Shown here: positions 1-9,031 of the stretch, piece after piece | Numbering within the stretch: the first letter of the stretch is position 1 | Layout: the number at the start of each line of letters is the position of its first letter | Assembly (NCBI GenBank): GCA_015654595.1 | Contig: JAATGQ010000157.1 | Span: 1 to 34,278, forward strand | From: Chitinophagales bacterium | GTDB lineage: Bacteria; Bacteroidota; Bacteroidia; Chitinophagales; Chitinophagaceae | Reading direction: 5' to 3' | DNA: 34,278 nt | Program-made: the position numbers and the translations under genes | The notes under the pieces: model-generated | Seen by the model: the letters and a program-made list of their open reading frames with translations, nothing else | What the model was told of the DNA's origin: nothing | Database searches by the model: none

Positions 1-2
1 CG

Positions 3-1895
3 AGGGGAACCGATCCTTTCTCACATGCGGCTACTGCGGAACCTTTGGGTACGCCGCGGGATTCAACGGGGGCAATCGTTGTTTATCCGATCGCGGGGAA
101 CCCTGGTTTTATGAGTCCGTTGTCGGATGACCGTGGACCTTATATCGCGACCAATAACACGATCCGTTCACAGGTGACGCTGAATGCGCATGTCGATGTA
201 GAGCTGGTGAAGGGACTGGTCTTTAAAACAGTGTTTGGAACCAATATCTACAACTACAGGACGGGCCAGTTCTATGATTCCTCTTCCCTGGAAGAACAAT
301 CGCTGAAGCAGACCGTCGCGACGATCAATACCGGCAATACCCGTTTTTACAACTGGGATAATATCCTGAGCTATACAAAATCGATCGGCGATCATTCCTT
401 TACGATAACCGGGTTGACCAGTTATACGCGCCGGAATGTGGACAGCCTGCTGGCTTCCGGGACGGGGCTTGCTTTCAGCAGCCAGCTTTTTTACAACCTG
501 GCAGGGACAAGTACGACGGGGCGGACGATCACGTCCGGTTTTCTTCAGGCCAATACCATGTCTTATGCCGGTCGTATCAACTATGGTTATAAGGGTCGGT
601 ATTTGCTGACGTTGACGGAACGTGTGGATGGAGCGAGTCTGTTATCGGCTGGTCACAAATGGGCGGGTTTCCCTACTGTGGCTGCGGCCTGGCGGATAAG
701 TGACGAGTCTTTTATGGAGCATGTCAATGCGGTCACTAATCTCAAACTCAGGGCCAGCTATGGCTGGACGGGAAATTCAGGGATCGCGGTGTATGGGACA
801 CAAACGGCCCTGATGACACAGAACATGGGTTTTGAGAACAGCGCTGCGCAGGCTTATGTGATCAGTTCGCTGATCGGGAACCAGGATGTCAAATGGGAAC
901 TTTCGAAGACAGCGAATATCGGGATAGATGCGGATCTGCTGAAAAGCAGGATCAGTCTTTCGCTGGATATATACAATACCAATACTTCGCGTATCCTTTT
1001 GCTGCGTAGCCTGCCGCCAAGTCTTGGCGTCGGCAGTGTCTACCAGAACGTCGGCAATACCCGGAACAGGGGTATCGAATTGGGGATGACGACAAGGAAT
1101 ATCGATAACCGGTCTTTCAAGTGGTCGACAACCTGGAGCTTTATGAGCAACCAGGAAAAGATAACCGGTTTGATCAATGGAAAGAATATCATTGCTACTT
1201 CCGGCCCTGAAACAAATTCTCTTTTGTTGGGTCATGCGGTCCATTCCTTTTACGTGTACAAGAAACTCGGGATCTGGCAGACGTCGGAAGCCGATAAGGC
1301 AGCGGCTCTCAGCTATGGCGGGACGCCTTTCAAACCGGGGGATATCCGGCTGGCGGATATCAATCACGACGGCAAGATCTCGCAGGACAGCGATTATTCC
1401 TATATAGGGCAGGCGGCGCCCAAATGGTCGCTTGGGCTGCAGAACACCTTTGTCTATAAGAATTTCGATCTTACGATCTATGCGATCGTGAGATGGGGGC
1501 AGATGATAAAGGCCGATTTTCTGGGCCGCTATAATCCAACGGGGCAAGGCGACAACGGACCGGGTTATTTCCAGTACTGGACGCCACAGCATGCCACGAA
1601 TGATTATCCCGAGCCGAATTCAACAAAGCCGATCACCGCGTATCCGGGGTATCTCAGCTTGATCTATGTCGACGGTTCTTATGCAAAGCTGAAGACCGCG
1701 ACCCTGGGTTATACCGTTCCGGCGTCGATGCTGAAGAAGGCTTTTATGTCAAACCTGAGAGCTTATGTGACCTGTAACAACATATTTGTAAAAGCGAAAA
1801 GCCACCTGATCAAGGACTATGATCCCGAACGAGGCGGCTCAGAGGATGCGCCGCTTACGCGGCAATTGGTGTTTGGATTAAATGTGGGGTTTTAA
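3..1895 (+). CDS. SusC-type TonB-dependent outer-membrane receptor, 3' part (start outside window)
   Basis: This is the C-terminal ~630 residues of a SusC/RagA-family TonB-linked beta-barrel that imports glycan fragments across the outer membrane with its SusD lid. The frame is open from base 3 with no stop, so the gene begins upstream of the window; the TTG at 45 is not a real start. Barrel-type alternating sequence runs throughout. An aspartate-rich loop near 1351-1390 (DINHDGKIS) is the calcium-loop-like motif common near the end of SusC proteins. The protein ends in an aromatic residue (LNVGF), typical of outer-membrane barrels recognised by the Bam machinery. The plug and carboxypeptidase-like N-terminal domain are missing only because of the window edge. 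The stop TAA lies 17 bases before the SusD start, the usual operon pairing. Family confidence is high; the substrate is inferred from neighbours. Confidence 0.95.
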   Translation, partial: RGTDPFSHAATAEPLGTPRDSTGAIVVYPIAGNPGFMSPLSDDRGPYIATNNTIRSQVTLNAHVDVELVKGLVFKTVFGTNIYNYRTGQFYDSSSLEEQSLKQTVATINTGNTRFYNWDNILSYTKSIGDHSFTITGLTSYTRRNVDSLLASGTGLAFSSQLFYNLAGTSTTGRTITSGFLQANTMSYAGRINYGYKGRYLLTLTERVDGASLLSAGHKWAGFPTVAAAWRISDESFMEHVNAVTNLKLRASYGWTGNSGIAVYGTQTALMTQNMGFENSAAQAYVISSLIGNQDVKWELSKTANIGIDADLLKSRISLSLDIYNTNTSRILLLRSLPPSLGVGSVYQNVGNTRNRGIELGMTTRNIDNRSFKWSTTWSFMSNQEKITGLINGKNIIATSGPETNSLLLGHAVHSFYVYKKLGIWQTSEADKAAALSYGGTPFKPGDIRLADINHDGKISQDSDYSYIGQAAPKWSLGLQNTFVYKNFDLTIYAIVRWGQMIKADFLGRYNPTGQGDNGPGYFQYWTPQHATNDYPEPNSTKPITAYPGYLSLIYVDGSYAKLKTATLGYTVPASMLKKAFMSNLRAYVTCNNIFVKAKSHLIKDYDPERGGSEDAPLTRQLVFGLNVGF

Positions 1896-1912
1896 AACCG
1901 ATTGTTTAACCA

Positions 1913-3706
1913 ATGAAAATTACAACTATGCTACGTCAACTAACGATATTGATCCTTTTGATCACTGTACTGGGTTCCTGTAACAAGAACCTGAAAGAAT
2001 ACAATCCTTCCAATACAACAGCGGATGCCTTATGGTCTACTCCGCAGGGTTTTGTGACGGCTGTAAACGGGGCCTATTCAACTGTCCCTAAACTTTTCGG
2101 CAGCGATGAGAATTTTATCTTTTTGTCGGAGATGGGAGATGACCTCTGGGAGAACCAGGGGAATACGACTTACGATCCGGATATCATGAAGTATATGAAT
2201 TTTACTTCCAGTTCTGCAGCAACAGGCGCTGTCTGGAGTTTGTTGTATACCGCGATCAACCAGTGCAATGCGGGGATAGGACGGATCGGCAATGCAGGGT
2301 TTACCAATCCCGTAGAGCGGAATGCCCGGGAGGCCGAATTGCGGTTCCTTCGGGCCTATTATTACTGGAATGTGGTAGAGACCTGGGGCGGCGTTATCCT
2401 GGACACGGTGGAGACGACAACGGTGCAATTGACCGCGCAGCGGAGTTCTGTTTCTGCTTTTTACGATCTGATATTCCGCGATCTGCAATTCGCGGCTGCA
2501 AATCTTCCGGCTATCGCGGGCAAGACAGATACGGTCAGCTCGGGGATATGGGAATATGGGCGCGCGACAAAGGCGGCTGCGATGGGTATGCTGGCCAGGG
2601 CCTATTTATCACGAGCCTATTATTCGAGCGGGGCGGATGCCGCGAGTTATTTTCAGCTGGCGCATGATATGGCAACGCAGCTGATCAGCAATGCCGGGCA
2701 GTGGGACATCAGTCTGTATCCCAATTACGCCGATATGTGGGACCCCAGTAACCGCGTACCGAACAGCAATGCGAAGAACAATAAAGAGTCGATCTTCTGG
2801 GCTACCTTTTCGAGTAATACCAGCCTGGATGTAAGCGGCAATGGTAACAGGACAAATTTGTGGTTCCTGACCAATTACAGCGGTTATTCCGCTACTACGA
2901 TACCGGGGTTGTCATTGAGTATTTTGTATGGCAACGACCAGAAGAACCGCCGGTTTATGCCGACGCGGGCCCTGCTGGATTTTTATAACGATACGATCGA
3001 CTCGCGTTATGCGGGCTCTTTCCAGGAGGTCTGGCTGTGCAATACCCAGCATACCTGGACGGCGCCCGAGGTCAGCGCTTTTGGAAAGGATCCCAGTCTC
3101 GTAGGGCATGTGACGAACGTGGGTGACACCGCGATGTGGATCAGCAAGCATGTGATCTCCAATCAGGCTTTGCGTCCCTATGTTTGTTACGACAGAAATT
3201 ATACCTATCAATCTTCGGGAGCCATCAGTACGACGGGTTACGATCGTTGGGTGGTGTTGAAGAAGTATTTGGATCCCCTGACAAAGACAGGATTGACGAC
3301 CTATCCGGGCTACCTGGATAATATCGTGATGCGGTTGTCGGAGATCTACCTGATCGCTGCAGAGGCGGCGTTTCAACAGGGTAATACAACGGAGGCTGCG
3401 ACTTTGATCAATGTGCTTCGTACGCGGGCGGCGATAAAGACGCCGGTGGACCACACGGGGGATATGCAGGTATCGGCAAGCGATATCACGCTGGACTTTA
3501 TCTTAGACGAACGGGCACGCGAACTCTGCGGCGAGTACATGCGCTGGTTTGATCTGAAACGAACCGGCCAACTGGGAAATCGTATTCAACTATATAATCC
3601 TGATATCACTTCATTCAAACCAGCCTATAGTCTGCGGCCCGTGCCGCTGTCTGAATTACAGGCTTTGACGAATGGGGCTGCTTTCGGTCAAAATCCTGGT
3701 TACTAG
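1913..3706 (+). CDS. SusD/RagB-family glycan-binding outer-membrane lipoprotein
   Basis: This 597-residue surface lipoprotein would bind oligosaccharides and cap the SusC barrel encoded just upstream. The N-terminus is a lipoprotein signal with lipobox LGSC, and Cys23 is the lipidation site. SusD hallmarks are visible in order: the N-terminal TPR-like region with EAELRFLRAYYYW followed by ETWGGV (~145-160), the helix RATKAAAMGMLARAYL (~217-232), the C-terminal RagB/SusD region with MRLSEIYLIAAEAAF (~473-487) and the stretch ILDERARELCGEYMRWFDLKR (~530-550), and a proline-rich end (RPVPLSEL, NPGY). The length is normal for the family. ATG at 1913 was chosen because it gives a lysine-containing n-region; ATG at 1928 is an alternative that keeps the lipobox. 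The next gene starts on the base after the TAG stop, so the two are probably translationally coupled. Confidence 0.95.
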   Translation: MKITTMLRQLTILILLITVLGSCNKNLKEYNPSNTTADALWSTPQGFVTAVNGAYSTVPKLFGSDENFIFLSEMGDDLWENQGNTTYDPDIMKYMNFTSSSAATGAVWSLLYTAINQCNAGIGRIGNAGFTNPVERNAREAELRFLRAYYYWNVVETWGGVILDTVETTTVQLTAQRSSVSAFYDLIFRDLQFAAANLPAIAGKTDTVSSGIWEYGRATKAAAMGMLARAYLSRAYYSSGADAASYFQLAHDMATQLISNAGQWDISLYPNYADMWDPSNRVPNSNAKNNKESIFWATFSSNTSLDVSGNGNRTNLWFLTNYSGYSATTIPGLSLSILYGNDQKNRRFMPTRALLDFYNDTIDSRYAGSFQEVWLCNTQHTWTAPEVSAFGKDPSLVGHVTNVGDTAMWISKHVISNQALRPYVCYDRNYTYQSSGAISTTGYDRWVVLKKYLDPLTKTGLTTYPGYLDNIVMRLSEIYLIAAEAAFQQGNTTEAATLINVLRTRAAIKTPVDHTGDMQVSASDITLDFILDERARELCGEYMRWFDLKRTGQLGNRIQLYNPDITSFKPAYSLRPVPLSELQALTNGAAFGQNPGY

Positions 3707-6700
3707 ATGAAAAAAATTGGGTTGGCTTTTTTGTTGGTTTCCGTATTTTCTGCGCATGCACAGCGGGTTATCGTTGCTCTGGATGCGCCGGCCCGCGTCC
3801 GGTTCGGGGCGGAAAAGCTGGAAGCTGCGCTTAAAGAAGCGCATGTGTCGGGACGTAAGGTGACGCTGCGGATCGTGCCGGATACTGCGAAGGAGAGTTT
3901 TCGCATCTCGGGGGAGGGAAAGACGATTCATATCGATGGCGCTGACGCTTCCGGCGTATTGTATGGCTGTCTGGAACTGGCAGATACGATCCGCCGCCGG
4001 GGTTGGCCGGACAGGATCAGCGTCGCGGATCATCCGCGGATGGCGCTGCGGGGAACCTGTATCGGGCTGCAGAAGCCGACGCTGCTGCCTGGGAGGGGAC
4101 CTTACGAATACCCTTATACGCCGGAAAACTTTCCCTGGTTTTATGACAAAGCGTTATGGATAAAGTATCTCGATTCGATGGTCAGCTGCCGGATGAATAC
4201 TCTATACCTGTGGAATGGTCATCCTTTTGCCTCGCTGGTCCGGGTACCGGATTATCCATTTGCGGTGGAGGTGGATGACAGTACTTTCCGGAAGAATGAG
4301 GAGGTTTATGCTTTCCTGACAAAGGAGGCCGACAAGAGAGGGATCTGGGTGATACAGCTGTTTTATAATATAATAGTCTCTAAGCCCTTGGCAGAACATT
4401 ATAAAATAAAAACCCAGGACAGGAGTCGTCCGATCGTTCCGCTGATAGCGGACTATACGCGAAAGTCTATCGCTGCCTTTGTTGAAAAATATCCAAACGT
4501 GGGCCTGATGGTGACGCTGGGTGAGGCGATGGAGGGGGTCGGGCAGGACGATATCGACTGGTTTACAAAAACGATCATTCCGGGTATCAAAGATGGGCTG
4601 CGGGCTTCGGGAAGAAAGGAAGAACCGCCGTTGGTGCTGCGGGCACATGATACCGATGGGCCTGCTGATCTCAAGGCTGCGGATTCTTTATATAAGAATT
4701 TGTATGTGGAAGCCAAATACAATGGCGAGGCATTGACGACCTATACGCCGCATGGCAGCTGGGCGGCTTTACATCGCGAGTTGAGTAAGAACAGCAAGGG
4801 GCTGATCGAGAATGTACATATCCTGGCAAACCTGGAACCTTTCCGTTACGGGTCTGATGACTTTATCCAGAAGAGTGTGCAGGCGATGCATTCCGTCTAT
4901 GGCGCGAGCGGGCTGCATCTTTATCCGCAGGCTTCTTATTGGGACTGGCCGTATTCGGCGGACAGCGCTGATCCGAGACTTCTGGAGATGGATCGAGATT
5001 GGATCTGGTACAAAGAATGGGCGCGGTATGCATGGAATGCGGATCGGGACAGAGATGCGGAGCAAGCTTATTGGAGTAATCTGCTGGCTTTCCGATATGG
5101 CTGCAGTCTTGCTGATGGCCGGTCGATATTGGAGGCGTATGAGCAGTCGGGTGAGATCGCACCAAAGTTATTAAGAAGGTTTGGCATTACGGATGGCAAC
5201 CGGCAAACCCTGAACCTGGGGATGTTGCTGGCGCAGCTGACGGATCCCGATAAATTTGGTTTGTTCTCTTTGCTGTATGAATCGGAAGGTCCTCCGGGCG
5301 AATCGTTGAGTACGTATGCCGAGCGGGAATGTCGGCACCAGCCGCATGAAGGAGAGACGCCGATGAGCGTTATTCGCGAGGTTACAGAAGAGGGCCGTTT
5401 GGCTGTCGACGCGATCGAAAAAGCTTCTACCGGCGTAAAGGCTGATCGTGCCGAGTTCTTACGACTGAAGAACGATATGTATTGTTATAAGGCCCTGGCG
5501 AATTTTTATGCGTTGAAGGCTTCGGCGGCATTGGAGGTCCTTTATTGGCGGAATACCCATGTCGCATGGCATTTGGATTCCGCAGCTTCGTTGCTGCAGC
5601 GGAGTGTAGCGGCCTTCCGGGAGCTGGATCGATTTGCGGGTCCGGCTTATCGCTATGCCAACAGCATGCAGACACAGCAGCGGAAGATCCCGGTCCGGGG
5701 GGCGGATGGCAAGTTTATCACTTGGGGTGAACTGCTGCCGGTTTATGAAAAAGAGCTGGCGGATTTCCGGGTGCATAAGGATTCGGCGCATGAAGTTGGG
5801 TTAAAGCCGGCGGCCGTTGAGCTGGCGGCGGACAGCGCTACAGCGTATTATTCCGTAGGTGACTTTGCAAAGCCTTTTACAGATAGCGGGGCAGTGATCG
5901 TTTCCGTGGATGATGCGTTGAAAGGATTGCAGGGGATAAGAGAGTCGGCGCAGCGGCAGCTGAAGGAAGGGACAAAAATTGAATTTACCTGTACGACGAC
6001 GGTACAATTACTGATGGGCTTCTTTACCCAGAAGTCGCCAGCTTATTGTGCGGCGCCTCAGCTGGAGACGGATGCGAGCGCCAATGATTTTGGACAGGCC
6101 GAGCCGCGTATACCTAATGGAGTAAAGATAGACGGATTTCCAACGGTCAATGTGCATGCGTGGACTTTCAAGCCTGGAAAGCATGTGCTGGTGTTGGGTA
6201 AGGGTCTGTGCCTGGTGTTGGGATTTGCGAAGCCGGCGGGGGCAGCGGGTGTTGGAGACGCGGAGGCAATGAGCGGCGCTGCGGCGGATGGTGTGGTCGG
6301 AGGGCCGGCGGGTGAAATGCGGTTGTGGTACAGGCAGGCGGCAGAGCGGTGGACCGAGGCTTTGCCGATCGGGAATGGCAGGCTGGGCGCGATGATCTTC
6401 GGCGGGATCGGCGAAGAGCATATCCAATTTAATGAGTCTACTTTATGGAGCGGTTATCCGCGGAATCCTGCACGGGCGGATGCCTGGCATTACCTGGATA
6501 CCCTAAGGCGGATGGTGTCGAACGGGCGGCAGGCGGAAGCCGAAAAGCTGGCCGGCGACAGGTTTATGGGAAAAAAGGATGGGGATGATTCCGAATATCA
6601 AATGGCAAAAGAAGCATGGATAAAAAAGGTTCGGTCCGATACCAGCTGGAGCAAAGTGGACCTGGACGACAGGGATTGGAAGACTATGACGACGCCAACG

Positions 6701-9031
6701 CCGGATGGATGGGAAGCGGCTGGTTTACAGGGGTTGGATGGATCGGTATGGTTCCGGCGGACTTTTGATATGCCGGATACGGGTGATCACAAATATTATA
6801 TGTTACAGCTGGGGCGTATCCGGGATGTCGATTTTACCTATGTCAATGGCGTATTGGTTGGCAGTGAGGAAGGAATCAGCAAGAAAAGAGCGTACAGATT
6901 GAATCGCTCTCTGTTGAAGCCAACCGGGAACGTAGTTGCGATACAGGTTTTAAATTTTGATGATAAGGGTGGATTGACAGGAATCAAGGGGCAGCTGGAT
7001 ACGACAGTATGGAAATATAAGATACAGGATGACAATCCGCCGATGTTGCCAAAGTATGAGGCGGACTATCAGCCGTTTGGGGACTGGTGGGTAGAGACGG
7101 CGGGGAGGAAGGAGCAGTATCGCCGGGAGTTGTCATTGGATAGCGCGATAGTGCGGGTGTCTTATGTAGACAGCGGCGTACATTATACGAGAGAATACTT
7201 TGCCTCTGCGCCGGGGCAGGTGATCGTGGGAAAGTTTTCGGCGGATAAGCCGGGGCGGATCACGCTGAAGAGCCGGTTGACAGCTGTGCATCGGGGTTAT
7301 GTCGTTCGGAAGATAGACGCCAATACCCTTGGTCTTTTTATAAAAGTGCGCAACGGCGTATTGAAGGGTGTGTCGATGTTGAGAGCCGTATCGTCGGGGG
7401 GAAGAGTAAAGGTTTCGGATAGCGGTATTGTGGTGGAGCATGCAGATGCCGTGACGTTTTATCTGGCTGCGGCGACGAGTTTCAGGGACTATCAGCATGT
7501 GGATGCCGATGCTGCGGCAAGATGCCGTACCGTGCTGGCGGGGGTGAAGGCGTATGAGAAGATGCGTGCGGAACATGTGAAGGAATATCAAAAGATATAT
7601 AACCGGTTTTCGATCCGGCTGGGTGGGAATGAGCCGAGGGGCAGAGGGGCGGGGGAGGCGGCGCCGACGGATCAGCGGATAGCGTTGTACGCATCAGGTT
7701 CATTGGGTCAGCCGCCTTCTGATCCGGGGCTTGTAGCGTTGTATGTACAATATGCGCGTTATCTGTTGATTGCTTCTTCGCGGCCGGGTTCCCCTTTACC
7801 TGCGAATCTGCAGGGCATCTGGAATGACCTGCTTAGTCCGCCCTGGGGGAGTAAGTTTACGACGAATATCAACCTTGAAATGAATTACTGGCCTGCGGAG
7901 GAATTGAATCTGCCGGGCTGTTCCGAGCCATTGTTCCGGTTTATCCGAAGCCTGTTGCAGGCAGGGCAGGCTACGGCGCGCGGGAACTATCATGCGGATG
8001 GATGGGTGCTTCATCACAACACCGATATCTGGCGGGCGACGGCTCCGATCAATGCTTCCAATCATGGGATCTGGGTGTCGGGCGGCGCCTGGCTTTGTCA
8101 CCAGCTCTGGGAGCATTATCTGTATACAAAGGATGTTGCGTTTCTGAAAGAGTATTATCCAGCAATGCGGTCTGCGGCGCTTTTCTTTACCGAGTACCTT
8201 ACGCGTGAGTCCGGGCATGGCTGGCTGATCAGCAGCCCTTCCAATTCGCCGGAGCATGGCGGACTGGTGGCGGGTCCGACGATGGATCATCAGATCATAC
8301 GCGATCTCTTTAAGAATTGTATCGATGCCGAACGGGTGCTGGGATTGTATCCAGAATTTGCGCAGCTGATGGCGAAAGACTATAAAGAGCTTGCGCCAAA
8401 CCAGGTCGGGCGGTATGGGCAGCTGCAGGAGTGGCTGGAGGACAAGGATGATACCGCGGATACCCATCGGCATATTTCCCATCTCTGGGGAGTCTATCCC
8501 GGAACCGATATTACCTGGGCTGATACGGCGATGATGACAGCGGCGCGTCGATCGATGTTGTATCGCGGGGATGAAGGTACAGGCTGGAGTCTGGCCTGGA
8601 AGGTCAATTGCTGGGCGCGTTTTAAAGACGGCGATCATGCGATGAAACTATTGGATAAATTATTGTCGCCGGCGCCGCCTCCGGGTGAGAGTGGAGAGCA
8701 TGGCGGAGTGTATCCCAACCTTTTTGATGCACATCCTCCTTTCCAGATCGACGGCAATTTTGGCGGCGCTGCGGGGCTTGCTGAGATGTTGTTGCAGAGT
8801 CAGGGAGATGTGATCGAGCTGTTGCCGGCATTGCCTGCTGCGCTGCCAGACGGCGAGGTGAAGGGGCTTTGTGCGCGCGGCGGATTTGTTGTGGATATGA
8901 AATGGACCCACGGAAAGCTGGAATGGGTAAAGATAGCTTCTGCTTCTGGCGGCAGCTGTGCGCTTAGCTATGGGGGAAAGAAAATTGATGTCCGACTCCA
9001 AAAGAACGGGAATTATACCTATAAATTTTGA
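3707..9031 (+). CDS. Two-enzyme fusion: alpha-galacturonidase-like (GH20b + TIM barrel) module joined to a GH95 module
   Basis: This 1774-residue protein has a Sec signal peptide (residues 1-19, ending AHAQ). Residues ~20-115 resemble the GH20b/GH67N-type alpha/beta domain (VLYGCLELADTIRR). Residues ~115-690 form a probable TIM barrel plus helical region; acidic candidates include E273 and E276 in LGEAMEG. Residues ~690-840 end in a beta domain (VNVHAWTFKPGKHVLVLGKG). This first module resembles proteins named alpha-D-galacturonidase, but the family is not certain. An Ala/Gly-rich linker (~841-868) leads to GH95 (869-1774), recognised by ALPIGNGRLGAMIFGG, TTNINLEMNYW (1385-1395), SPSNSPEHG (Glu1516, probable general acid) and DAHPPFQIDGNFGG (from 1674). 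A ~150-residue beta-sandwich is inserted within the GH95 N-domain (~957-1113). GH95 enzymes are alpha-L-fucosidases or alpha-L-galactosidases. The stop overlaps the next start by one base (TGATG). Confidence 0.88.
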   Translation: MKKIGLAFLLVSVFSAHAQRVIVALDAPARVRFGAEKLEAALKEAHVSGRKVTLRIVPDTAKESFRISGEGKTIHIDGADASGVLYGCLELADTIRRRGWPDRISVADHPRMALRGTCIGLQKPTLLPGRGPYEYPYTPENFPWFYDKALWIKYLDSMVSCRMNTLYLWNGHPFASLVRVPDYPFAVEVDDSTFRKNEEVYAFLTKEADKRGIWVIQLFYNIIVSKPLAEHYKIKTQDRSRPIVPLIADYTRKSIAAFVEKYPNVGLMVTLGEAMEGVGQDDIDWFTKTIIPGIKDGLRASGRKEEPPLVLRAHDTDGPADLKAADSLYKNLYVEAKYNGEALTTYTPHGSWAALHRELSKNSKGLIENVHILANLEPFRYGSDDFIQKSVQAMHSVYGASGLHLYPQASYWDWPYSADSADPRLLEMDRDWIWYKEWARYAWNADRDRDAEQAYWSNLLAFRYGCSLADGRSILEAYEQSGEIAPKLLRRFGITDGNRQTLNLGMLLAQLTDPDKFGLFSLLYESEGPPGESLSTYAERECRHQPHEGETPMSVIREVTEEGRLAVDAIEKASTGVKADRAEFLRLKNDMYCYKALANFYALKASAALEVLYWRNTHVAWHLDSAASLLQRSVAAFRELDRFAGPAYRYANSMQTQQRKIPVRGADGKFITWGELLPVYEKELADFRVHKDSAHEVGLKPAAVELAADSATAYYSVGDFAKPFTDSGAVIVSVDDALKGLQGIRESAQRQLKEGTKIEFTCTTTVQLLMGFFTQKSPAYCAAPQLETDASANDFGQAEPRIPNGVKIDGFPTVNVHAWTFKPGKHVLVLGKGLCLVLGFAKPAGAAGVGDAEAMSGAAADGVVGGPAGEMRLWYRQAAERWTEALPIGNGRLGAMIFGGIGEEHIQFNESTLWSGYPRNPARADAWHYLDTLRRMVSNGRQAEAEKLAGDRFMGKKDGDDSEYQMAKEAWIKKVRSDTSWSKVDLDDRDWKTMTTPTPDGWEAAGLQGLDGSVWFRRTFDMPDTGDHKYYMLQLGRIRDVDFTYVNGVLVGSEEGISKKRAYRLNRSLLKPTGNVVAIQVLNFDDKGGLTGIKGQLDTTVWKYKIQDDNPPMLPKYEADYQPFGDWWVETAGRKEQYRRELSLDSAIVRVSYVDSGVHYTREYFASAPGQVIVGKFSADKPGRITLKSRLTAVHRGYVVRKIDANTLGLFIKVRNGVLKGVSMLRAVSSGGRVKVSDSGIVVEHADAVTFYLAAATSFRDYQHVDADAAARCRTVLAGVKAYEKMRAEHVKEYQKIYNRFSIRLGGNEPRGRGAGEAAPTDQRIALYASGSLGQPPSDPGLVALYVQYARYLLIASSRPGSPLPANLQGIWNDLLSPPWGSKFTTNINLEMNYWPAEELNLPGCSEPLFRFIRSLLQAGQATARGNYHADGWVLHHNTDIWRATAPINASNHGIWVSGGAWLCHQLWEHYLYTKDVAFLKEYYPAMRSAALFFTEYLTRESGHGWLISSPSNSPEHGGLVAGPTMDHQIIRDLFKNCIDAERVLGLYPEFAQLMAKDYKELAPNQVGRYGQLQEWLEDKDDTADTHRHISHLWGVYPGTDITWADTAMMTAARRSMLYRGDEGTGWSLAWKVNCWARFKDGDHAMKLLDKLLSPAPPPGESGEHGGVYPNLFDAHPPFQIDGNFGGAAGLAEMLLQSQGDVIELLPALPAALPDGEVKGLCARGGFVVDMKWTHGKLEWVKIASASGGSCALSYGGKKIDVRLQKNGNYTYKF

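Noticed and set aside
45..47. TTG as the start of the first SusC
   Set aside because: The frame is open back to base 3 and the protein lacks the plug domain, so the gene simply begins outside the window.
777..1592. Long minus-strand open frame (271 codons), and similar ones at 7796-8638, 26915-27772 and 27809-28540
   Set aside because: They lie fully inside strong plus-strand genes, show no recognisable domains and have Arg/Pro/His-rich compositions typical of antisense shadows.
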